The notes below the pieces were generated by a model. It saw nothing but the letters and a program-made list of their open reading frames with translations, did not search any database and had not been told where the DNA came from. From DATCDE01 sp038252405 (GTDB lineage: Bacteria > Actinomycetota > Actinomycetes > Prado026), in contig JBBSAJ010000059.1 in NCBI GenBank assembly GCA_038252405.1, positions 1-10,143 of the forward strand: a stretch of DNA of 10,143 nucleotides. Reading direction: 5' to 3'. A program made the position numbers and the translations under genes. Below, in pieces: positions 6,184 through 10,143 of the stretch. How positions within the stretch are numbered: the first letter of the stretch is position 1; each line of letters starts with the position of its first letter.

Positions 6184-7709
6184 TGGCCCAGCCCCCAGCC
6201 CCAGCCCCGCCAGCTCCCCGCTGGCGGGGGCTCTCGGCGTCCCAGGGGGCAGCTGTTGTGCCGACCCTGAGCTACGCCTACACCCCGACGCCCCGCCAGG
6301 CCGGCGCCCACGCGGAGTGGGCCGACGAGCTGCTGTACGGTGGCGCCGCAGGCGGGGGCAAGAGCCGCTGGCTCCGAGCCGAAGTGCTGGCGACCCTGCT
6401 GGCATTCCCCGGCTCTGCTGGCGTGATCTTCCGACGCACCTTCTCCGACCTCGCCCGATCCGATGGGCACATCCTCCAGCTCCAAGAAGAGATCCCCACC
6501 AGCGTCGGCCGGTACAACGCCGGGGACCACGCCTGGACCTTCCACAACGGCAGCCGGCTGGAGCTGGCCCACCTCAACCGCGACGCCGACGTGCTAAAAT
6601 ATCAGGGCGCGGCGTACGCCGTGGTCGCCTTCGATGAGCTGACGCAGTTCACCGAATGGCAGTACCTCTACCTTCTGTCCCGGCTCCGCGTCTCGGGCCG
6701 GGTCCGAGACCTGATGGCTGCGGCCGGCTGGCGGCCACGGATGCTCGCAGCGGCCAACCCTGGCGGCCCCGGCCACTCCTGGGTCAAGGCCCGCTTCATC
6801 GACGCCGCCCCAGCCGAACAGCTATGGCGGCCCCCGTCCACCCCAGACGAACCGAGGCCCGGCACCCGCGTTTTCTGGCCGGCCAAAGTCACAGACAACC
6901 CCCACCTCGATGAGCACTACGTCGACCGGCTGAACAGCCTCCCCGACGACGAACGCCGAGCCCTCCGCGACGGCGACTGGGACGTGTACGCAGGGCAGCG
7001 GTTCACCGCGTGGCGACGCGACGTGCATGTGATCGAACCCGAGCGGCTACCGATCCCCCTCGGCGCGGGTGTCGCCCGCGCGGTCGGGGTCGACTACGGC
7101 CTGGACGCCCCGTTCTGCGCCCTGTGGGGCGCGAAGATGGGCGACGATCTGGTGGTGATCCACCGGGAGCTGTACACCAACGGGCTGACAGCCCCCGAGC
7201 AGGCAGACCTCATGCTGTCCGTCGAGGCCGAGGGGGAGCGCGACCCTGAGGGTGGCCGGCCGATCCCCATCGCACTCGACCCCGCGAGCTGGGCACGCAA
7301 CCCGACCATCCCGTCAACGCTGCCTGGCCCAGCCATGCCCGACCAGCCACCGGCCGGGAGCATCGCCGCGGCGTACCGGGAGCGGTTCGGCAGCGCCCTC
7401 GGCCGAGCGAACAACGACCGCCTGACCGGGGTCTCTGTGATCGCAGACAAGCTGCGGGTCCGCCGCGACGGGTTCCCCCGCCTGCTCGTCTACTCGACGT
7501 GCCGCAACCTGATCCGCACCCTGCCCGGCCTGCCCCGCGACCCGCGTCACCCCGAGGACGTAGACACCCGCGCCGAGGACCACGCCTTCGACGCGCTGCG
7601 CTACCTCCTGCTGCGGCTGGCCTCTGCCTCCCCGCCAGGCGCGGCGCAGCTGCCCGGCGAGGGCCGGGTGCCGGCGCTGACCGCCACCTTCGGCAAGGCA
7701 GGGTTCTAG
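6183..7709 (+). CDS. terL: Terminase large subunit
   Basis: A 508-residue ATP-driven packaging motor and nuclease. Walker A is GGAAGGGKS (53-61), Walker B is VVAFDE (147-152), and the coupling motif region is LAAANPGG (188-195). The C-terminal RNase H-like nuclease has candidate metal ligands D304 (VGVDYG), D366 (IALDP) and D470 (HAFDALRY). The ATPase part ends near residue 265 (DGDWDVYAGQRF), typical of this family, and the length is normal. The frame stays open upstream to GTG 5376, but that stretch only shadows the 5467 gene. ATG 6183, which overlaps the TAA of that gene, is the better start; starts further in (near residue 25) are possible because residues 1-25 are Pro/Ala-rich. It completes a packaging block with the small terminase-like gene. 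A portal gene would usually come next but is not seen. Confidence 0.93.
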   Translation: MAQPPAPAPPAPRWRGLSASQGAAVVPTLSYAYTPTPRQAGAHAEWADELLYGGAAGGGKSRWLRAEVLATLLAFPGSAGVIFRRTFSDLARSDGHILQLQEEIPTSVGRYNAGDHAWTFHNGSRLELAHLNRDADVLKYQGAAYAVVAFDELTQFTEWQYLYLLSRLRVSGRVRDLMAAAGWRPRMLAAANPGGPGHSWVKARFIDAAPAEQLWRPPSTPDEPRPGTRVFWPAKVTDNPHLDEHYVDRLNSLPDDERRALRDGDWDVYAGQRFTAWRRDVHVIEPERLPIPLGAGVARAVGVDYGLDAPFCALWGAKMGDDLVVIHRELYTNGLTAPEQADLMLSVEAEGERDPEGGRPIPIALDPASWARNPTIPSTLPGPAMPDQPPAGSIAAAYRERFGSALGRANNDRLTGVSVIADKLRVRRDGFPRLLVYSTCRNLIRTLPGLPRDPRHPEDVDTRAEDHAFDALRYLLLRLASASPPGAAQLPGEGRVPALTATFGKAGF

Positions 7710-7747
7710 GCATGGCCCCCGCAAGGCGCCCCCGAAGGTGCCCACCC

Positions 7748-7900
7748 ATGCACGTCTATCTGACGGTGCCGGACGGGGCTGCGGTCGGCATCTGGGCCGA
7801 GAGCAAGGCCCGCGGCATCAGCCCGAAGCGGGTCGTGGAGGAACGGGTCTGGGGCGCCGAGGGGGCCGAGGGGGACGACCCCGGCCCCCCACCGTTCTAG
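7748..7900 (+). CDS. Small protein of unknown function, RHH-like (50 aa)
   Basis: A 50-residue protein with a ribosome site GAAGGTG (7734-7740) seven bases before ATG 7748. An in-frame ATG at 7712 would add 12 residues but lacks a ribosome site. The first part (MHVYLTVPDGAAVGIWAESK) gives a strand then a helix, followed by ARGISPKRVVEERVW. This could be a short ribbon-helix-helix DNA-binding unit, though it is brief for one. The tail is acidic and proline-rich. It follows the large terminase by 38 bases, probably in the same transcript, and ends just ahead of two hairpins. Confidence 0.55.
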   Translation: MHVYLTVPDGAAVGIWAESKARGISPKRVVEERVWGAEGAEGDDPGPPPF

Positions 7901-7937
7901 GGCGAGGCCAGCCCGAGCGCACCCGCGGGACTGCTGC

Positions 7938-7992
7938 TCGGCGGGATTGACGGCCCCGCCGAACCACCGCGGCCAGCGCCCGGGCGCTGGCC
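7938..7992 (+). terminator. Tandem hairpins after the packaging block
   Basis: TCGGCGGG (7938-7945) pairs with CCCGCCGA (7955-7962) across a nine-base loop. Nine bases on, GGCCAGCGCCC (7971-7981) is followed directly by its exact reverse complement GGGCGCTGGCC (7982-7992), a perfect 22-bp palindrome. Placed after the 7900 stop and before a new control region, these most likely end transcription. There is no T-tract, which is common for actinobacterial terminators, but it also leaves room for a protein-binding or recombination site. Confidence 0.5.
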
Positions 7993-8013
7993 TCTAGCCG
8001 GGAGGCTGCCCAA

Positions 8014-8146
8014 GTCTGTGCGCGCCCGACGTGATCGCAACCGTAACGGTCGCGCCGTCGCCGGGGCAAGGCTGGCAGCCTGCGTCGGCGCGCCACGGCT
8101 GGAGCCTGGCGGCCCGCTGTGACACTCTGTGGTTGTCTGTGCGCGC
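8014..8146 (+). repeat. 12-bp direct repeat pair in the control region
   Basis: GTCTGTGCGCGC occurs exactly at 8014-8025 and again at 8135-8146, 121 bases apart. The interval also contains ACCGT-A-ACGGT (8040-8050) and AGGCTG-G-CAGCCT (8069-8081). Repeats of this density fit a regulatory, replication or attachment region. The interval overlaps a possible small coding frame (8031-8246), so the repeats could be partly coding. Confidence 0.4.
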
Positions 8147-8246
8147 AGAGTCCCGGCTGGGGCGGCGGCTGGCCCGACACGCCCCGCCGCCCCAGCCCGC
8201 TACAGCTCGGCGCGGGGCAGGCTCAGGGCCTAGCCTGCGGGGGTGA
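8031..8246 (+). CDS. Possible small protein (71 aa), tentative
   Basis: A frame from GTG 8031 to TGA 8244-8246 encodes 71 residues with mostly G/C third positions and a patterned middle (ARHGWSLAARCDTLWLSVRA). Its stop overlaps the next GTG start in a GTGA arrangement, as with true genes nearby. Against it, there is no ribosome site, the last third is low-complexity Arg/Pro/Ala, and the interval is full of palindromes and repeats. No family is recognised. If it is not a gene, 7901-8242 is a 342-base noncoding control region. Confidence 0.35.
   Translation: MIATVTVAPSPGQGWQPASARHGWSLAARCDTLWLSVRAESRLGRRLARHAPPPQPATARRGAGSGPSLRG
8069..8081 (+). promoter_or_regulatory. Candidate operator AGGCTG-G-CAGCCT (copy 1)
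   Basis: AGGCTGGCAGCCT is a perfect 6-bp-arm palindrome with one central base. It matches 12 of 13 bases of a second palindrome at 8397-8409, differing only in the centre. A related GGCTGGAGCC lies nearby at 8097-8106. Recurrence of the same palindrome near a promoter suggests binding by one dimeric repressor; this is inference. Confidence 0.45.
8217..8242 (+). promoter_or_regulatory. Inverted repeat and leaderless-type promoter before 8243
   Basis: GCAGGCT (8217-8223) and AGCCTGC (8232-8238) form exact 7-bp arms with an eight-base spacer. They carry the same AGGCT/AGCCT core as the palindromes at 8069 and 8397. TAGCCT (8231-8236) overlaps the right arm as a -10 candidate and is followed by exactly six bases before GTG 8243, which would place the transcript start at the start codon. 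No clear -35 is present. Confidence 0.4.
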
Positions 8247-8371
8247 CCATCATCGAGGAGAACCCAGAGACAGGGGCGGCGCTGGAGGATGAGCCTCTGC
8301 CCGAGGAGCTGCCCGCCGGGCAGCTGCGCATATTCGGTGACGTAGGCCACCTGGGGGAACATCATAGTTAG
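8243..8371 (+). CDS. Small acidic protein (42 aa)
   Basis: GTG 8243 opens a 42-residue acidic protein with many Glu, Pro and Leu (LPEELPAGQLRIFG at residues 19-32). It lies six bases after a TAGCCT box and overlaps the stop of the tentative 8031 frame. Codon third positions include more A and T than the large genes, so the coding signal is moderate. No known family or domain is recognised. Confidence 0.45.
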   Translation: MTIIEENPETGAALEDEPLPEELPAGQLRIFGDVGHLGEHHS

Positions 8372-8396
8372 TTCCGTGTAGGCGTAGCCAACGTGC

Positions 8397-8420
8397 AGGC
8401 TGTCAGCCTAGAGTAGGGGT
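8397..8420 (+). promoter_or_regulatory. Operator copy 2 and leaderless-type promoter before 8421
   Basis: AGGCTGTCAGCCT (8397-8409) is a perfect palindrome apart from its central base and nearly identical to 8069-8081. Its last T is the first base of TAGAGT (8409-8414), a -10 box followed by exactly six bases before ATG 8421. Transcription would begin at or beside the start codon, a leaderless mRNA as is common in actinobacteria. A dimer bound to the palindrome would block the spacer region of the promoter. Confidence 0.55.
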
Positions 8421-8498
8421 ATGACCACAACCGCGAGCATCGACACCCGCCCCTACACCCGCAACCGCGCCGGCGGCTCCTGGCAGCTGCTCCCATGA
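8421..8498 (+). CDS. Very short leading ORF (25 aa)
   Basis: ATG 8421 opens a 25-residue frame (starts MTTTASIDTRPYTRN, ends SWQLLP) exactly at the predicted leaderless start. Its TGA (8496-8498) overlaps the next ATG at 8495. It may be a leader peptide that delivers ribosomes to the 8495 gene, which lacks its own ribosome site. It may instead be the 5' remnant of a longer gene. Function unknown. Confidence 0.45.
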   Translation: MTTTASIDTRPYTRNRAGGSWQLLP

Positions 8499-8803
8499 GC
8501 CCCGCCCCCCACGCAGACCACCCCCACGAGCCGGGCCGGCTGCACGGCTGCCCCGCCTGCGAGAGCGCCTGCCACTGCGGCCTAGAGGAGGCCGCCGAAT
8601 GCGTCTACGACGGCGCCCACGCGGGCGCCCACGCGGGCGCCAGCTGCGCGCAATGCGGCGGCCGAGGCGGGGGCCTGGCCCCCAGCGAGCACGGCCTGCT
8701 CTGCACCCTCTGCGCGTACCGCCAGCTCGAGCACGACGACTCCCGCGACCGCTACGACCACCTGGCGCCCTCCAGCCTCGGCTTCATCTCAGACGACGAG
8801 TAA
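8495..8803 (+). CDS. Double zinc-site protein (102 aa)
   Basis: A 102-residue cysteine-rich protein. The first cluster holds C19, C22, C26, C28 and C36 (GCPACESACHCG). The second is a clear zinc ribbon with CAQC (51-54) and CTLC (70-73). Between them a DNA tandem repeat encodes GAHAGAHAGA (40-49). The C-terminus is acidic (LGFISDDE). The start overlaps the 25-residue leading frame (ATGA), implying coupled translation from the leaderless promoter. The order of cysteine pairs suggests metal binding, and thus perhaps a DNA-, RNA- or protein-binding adaptor, but I recognise no named family. Confidence 0.7.
   Translation: MSPAPHADHPHEPGRLHGCPACESACHCGLEEAAECVYDGAHAGAHAGASCAQCGGRGGGLAPSEHGLLCTLCAYRQLEHDDSRDRYDHLAPSSLGFISDDE
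8612..8641 (+). repeat. 12-bp tandem repeat inside the zinc protein gene
   Basis: GGCGCCCACGCG is repeated exactly at 8612-8623 and 8624-8635, with a partial third copy to 8641. It encodes Gly-Ala-His-Ala units and keeps the frame, so copy number can change by slippage without breaking the gene. Confidence 0.7.
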
Positions 8804-8955
8804 CGGGCGCCCTGGACCCGTTCTGGGCGGGCATCGACGCCGAGCTGGCCGAGCTGCGCCAGGCCAAGACCGTCGAGGAGGTGCTAGCCATCCTCAACCG
8901 CTACAGCGCCCCCAGCTCGGGGGACGCCTTCTACGCGCAACGAGAGGACCCCAAA
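8800..8955 (+). pseudogene. 5' half of a split small gene (DPFWxxIDxELxEL family)
   Basis: The frame reads TGALDPFWAGIDAELAELRQ, then AKTVEEVLAILNRY and SSGDAFYAQ. I recall this as the N-terminal half of a recurrent actinobacterial/phage small protein of unknown role, whose second half contains GGDG-V-AL-DAGW and ITYVEGDIYRG. That second half is not here but lies about 300 bases away (9239-9451). No ATG, GTG or TTG starts this frame at a sensible point. The codon at 8800 is GTA, overlapping the upstream stop as GTAA. A single G-to-A change from GTGA would explain a lost start while keeping the stop. The frame runs into the 8956 gene without a stop, so a fusion product is conceivable if it is translated at all. 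Confidence 0.55.
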
Positions 8956-9168
8956 ATGACCACCTTCGCAGCCCTCGACCACAGCAACCTCGAAGTCGTC
9001 ACAACCGACCCAGACGGAAGCCACACCGTCGTCGCCGACCTCGGAACAACGTTCACCATGCGGGAGGCGACCGCGAAGCTTCGCGCGGCCGGGTTCAACC
9101 CCCTCGGGAGGTGGCGCGACAGCAACACCGGCCTCGTGCGCACCCTCAACATGATCCGCATGCCCTGA
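8956..9168 (+). CDS. Small protein of unknown function (70 aa)
   Basis: ATG 8956 has a good ribosome site (AGAGGA, 8943-8948) seven bases upstream and strong G/C third positions. The protein has an N-terminal strand-rich part (NLEVVTTDPDGSHTVVADLG) and then a helix plus turn (MREATAKLRAAGFNPLGRW). The order suggests a compact strand/helix domain. I do not recognise the family. It lies between what look like two halves of one disrupted gene, so it may have arrived as a small inserted cassette. The stop shares one base with the ATG at 9168. Confidence 0.65.
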   Translation: MTTFAALDHSNLEVVTTDPDGSHTVVADLGTTFTMREATAKLRAAGFNPLGRWRDSNTGLVRTLNMIRMP

Positions 9169-9272
9169 TGCCCAACCAGCCAAAGACCCCGCACCTCGAG
9201 CATGTCGCGGAACACCCTGCCGGTGGCAGGCTGTCGTCATCCCCGAGGACGGAGGTGACGGCGACGAGGTAA
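9168..9272 (+). CDS. Short ORF (34 aa), doubtful
   Basis: ATG 9168 overlaps the previous stop by one base and opens a 34-residue frame ending at TAA 9270-9272. Its early codons look acceptable, but from about 9233 the strong third-position signal belongs to another frame carrying the next pseudogene. An alternative start, ATG 9202 in a third frame, gives 18 residues. It may be the remains of a gene broken at the insertion junction. No function is assignable. Confidence 0.25.
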   Translation: MPNQPKTPHLEHVAEHPAGGRLSSSPRTEVTATR

Positions 9273-9451
9273 TGGGCGCCCTGTTCGACGCGGGCTGGAC
9301 CCTGCCCTGGGCCGAGGCTAGCCACTTCTGGATCATGGCGGCGCCAGACGGCGGCCGGGGCTGACCTACATCGAGGGGGACGTGTACCGCGGCTCCCACT
9401 ACCCGACCCGGCGAGCAGCCCGAGCCCGAGGAGAGCAGCACCCATGCCTGA
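9239..9451 (+). pseudogene. 3' half of a split small gene, with frame breaks
   Basis: In one frame from about 9233 the sequence reads IPEDGGDGDEVMGALFDAGW, then TLPWAEASHFWIMAAPDGG, and stops at TGA 9362-9364. The natural continuation, LTYIEGDVYRGSHYP, follows at once in another frame (from 9361). From about 9405 the strong third-position signal returns to the first frame and ends at TGA 9449-9451, overlapping the next gene. One missing G in the run GGGG (9357-9360) would explain the first break. The content matches the second half of the family whose first half is at 8800-8938. Two in-frame starts exist (such as ATG 9272) but would give only a truncated 30-residue product. Sequencing error could cause the frame breaks, not the separation. 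Confidence 0.6.
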
Positions 9452-9641
9452 CCGCAGCACCGTCCAGGAGGGCGCCGACAAGGCGCAGGAGCGCGCCCAG
9501 ATGGCGCTCCTACAGCTCGGCCGGGTCGAGGAGGCGGCGCAGCAGCTGCCCGCCGTGCAGCTCGCCGCCGGCTATTGGGCCGGGGTCGAGGACGCCCTGC
9601 GCTGGGCAGCTGGCGCCGCGCCCGAGCCGAGCGGGCCATGA
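9444..9641 (+). CDS. Small phage protein, helical (65 aa)
   Basis: ATG 9444 follows GGAGAG (9430-9435) by eight bases. The 65-residue protein is almost wholly helical and alanine/glutamine-rich (VQEGADKAQERAQMALLQL, then LAAGYWAGVEDALRWAAG). It resembles small actinophage proteins of unknown role that occur in runs of coupled genes. No catalytic or metal-binding motif is seen. Its stop overlaps the next start (ATGA, 9638-9641). Confidence 0.65.
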   Translation: MPDRSTVQEGADKAQERAQMALLQLGRVEEAAQQLPAVQLAAGYWAGVEDALRWAAGAAPEPSGP

Positions 9642-9814
9642 GCCCCGAGGAGTACTACGCCGAGGCCGAGCGGCTGCTGGAGCTGGTGCAGAAGAAGTCG
9701 TCGCAGGCCGACCCGCGCCTGGCCCTCCTCGTCTCCATCGCCCAGGCCCACGCCACCCTCGCCGGCTGCCGCGGCCCGCTCCACGTCCAGAGGGTCGAGC
9801 AGGTGCAGACGTGA
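9638..9814 (+). CDS. Small phage protein, MSPEEYYxEAERLL type (58 aa)
   Basis: A 58-residue protein starting MSPEEYYAEAERLLELVQ with a central helix LALLVSIAQAHATLAG. This two-helix pattern (T/SPEE-YY-EAERLL then AQ-HATLA) is one I recall from many Streptomyces phage and prophage small proteins; no function is known. An upstream in-frame ATG at 9575 exists, but the ATGA overlap at 9638 and the family start favour the shorter form. Its stop overlaps the next GTG (GTGA, 9811-9814). Confidence 0.7.
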   Translation: MSPEEYYAEAERLLELVQKKSSQADPRLALLVSIAQAHATLAGCRGPLHVQRVEQVQT

Positions 9815-9993
9815 GGCCGCCCCTGCCGCGGCACACCGTGGCGCTGCGCCTGGACGTAGAGCTGGGCGCAGCGAGCCGCGAGCAGGCCGAGCAGAGGGCC
9901 GCCGAGCTGGCCGAGGCCGTCGCCCCCATCGTCGCCCGCACCGTCGCCAACCACCGGGTGGGCGGGGTGCGCCTGCTGCGGTTAGGCCGCTAG
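9811..9993 (+). CDS. Small protein of unknown function (60 aa)
   Basis: GTG 9811 overlaps the preceding stop, and the frame ends at TAG 9991-9993. The 60 residues predict a strand (TVALRLDVELG), a long helix (REQAEQRAAELAEAVAPIV) and a final strand (GGVRLLRLG). This strand-helix-strand pattern resembles a compact ferredoxin-like half. Codon third positions are strongly G/C. It is the last gene of the + strand run and meets a convergent gene at its stop. Family not recognised. Confidence 0.6.
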   Translation: MRPPLPRHTVALRLDVELGAASREQAEQRAAELAEAVAPIVARTVANHRVGGVRLLRLGR

Positions 9994-10142
9994 TACAGCC
10001 TCGGGGCGGCGCACAGCACAGCCAGTTCATCAGCGAGCTCCGCGTGGATTTGAGCGCCCGGGTCGAAGGGATCCACGGCGGAGGGGGCGCCGGCTGCCGC
10101 CGCCTCATGGGAGAGGCAGGCGGTGACGGGCGAGTCCTCAAG
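9990..10142 (-). CDS. Convergent gene, C-terminal part (5' end outside window)
   Basis: On the - strand a frame enters from the right edge and ends at TAG (9992-9990), giving 50 visible residues such as SPVTACLSHEAAAAG and DPFDPGAQIHAELADELAVL. Third positions are mostly G/C in this frame while no + strand frame shows a good coding signal, so the call is reasonable despite its short length. Its stop overlaps the stop of the 9811 gene by two bases, leaving no room for a separate terminator. A single GTG inside is unlikely to be the true start. Function unknown. Confidence 0.5.
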   Translation of the reverse strand, partial: LEDSPVTACLSHEAAAAGAPSAVDPFDPGAQIHAELADELAVLCAAPRLY

Positions 10143-10143
10143 C

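Noticed and set aside
8884..9639. A 251-residue - strand frame across the split-gene region
   Set aside because: It is repetitive Arg/Pro/Ala/Gly sequence without motifs, while the opposite strand has recognisable family segments and ribosome sites.
1..10143. tRNA genes, rRNA, CRISPR arrays or insertion sequences
   Set aside because: I saw no cloverleaf with a GTTC-type arm, no regularly spaced repeats with unique spacers, and no transposase. The only tandem repeat is the coding 12-bp unit at 8612-8641.

Overview
The window is very GC-rich and nearly all its genes lie on the + strand. Codons almost always end in G or C, many small genes are chained by ATGA, GTGA or TTGA start/stop overlaps, and some promoters look leaderless. 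This suggests a temperate actinobacterial (Streptomyces-like) phage, prophage or prophage-derived island. Evidence for phage origin is a tyrosine recombinase, a ParB-like/DNA methyltransferase, a small terminase-like HTH protein and an intact large terminase. No capsid, portal or tail gene is visible, so an intact phage cannot be told from a defective prophage or a satellite.

Layout. Positions 1-499 hold a collapsed C5-cytosine methyltransferase (start and end of the gene joined without the catalytic middle) and two small cysteine-bearing proteins in a tightly coupled run. Positions 500-594 are a control region with a perfect 11-bp inverted repeat in front of the recombinase gene (595-1515). 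Next come a zinc-ribbon protein of unknown role (1585-2391) and a frame-disrupted small phage gene (2388-2630). The centrepiece is a 752-residue protein (2627-4885). A ParB-like domain and a DNA methyltransferase are interrupted, between the SAM-binding motif and the catalytic CPPY motif, by what looks like a complete PLP-dependent domain of the ACC deaminase/D-cysteine desulfhydrase type.

Positions 4917-7709 form a packaging block: a small terminase-like protein, a winged-helix plus zinc-ribbon protein, and the large terminase. After a 50-residue protein and two hairpins (7938-7992), the region 8000-8420 is rich in repeats. It holds near-identical AGGCTG-N-CAGCCT palindromes and two TAGnnT boxes set exactly 6 bases before start codons.

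Positions 8421-9993 are a string of small genes, several damaged. One gene appears split by about 300 bp carrying another small gene, has probably lost its GTG start and has further frame breaks. The + strand run ends at 9993, where its last stop codon overlaps that of a convergent - strand gene that runs out of the window.

Working together (inference): the recombinase handles integration or excision, the methyltransferase fusion modifies DNA, and the terminase block packages it. The small zinc proteins and palindromes may be the control layer. The large genes are intact, while several small ones are deleted or frameshifted, which fits accessory DNA undergoing mosaic exchange and decay.
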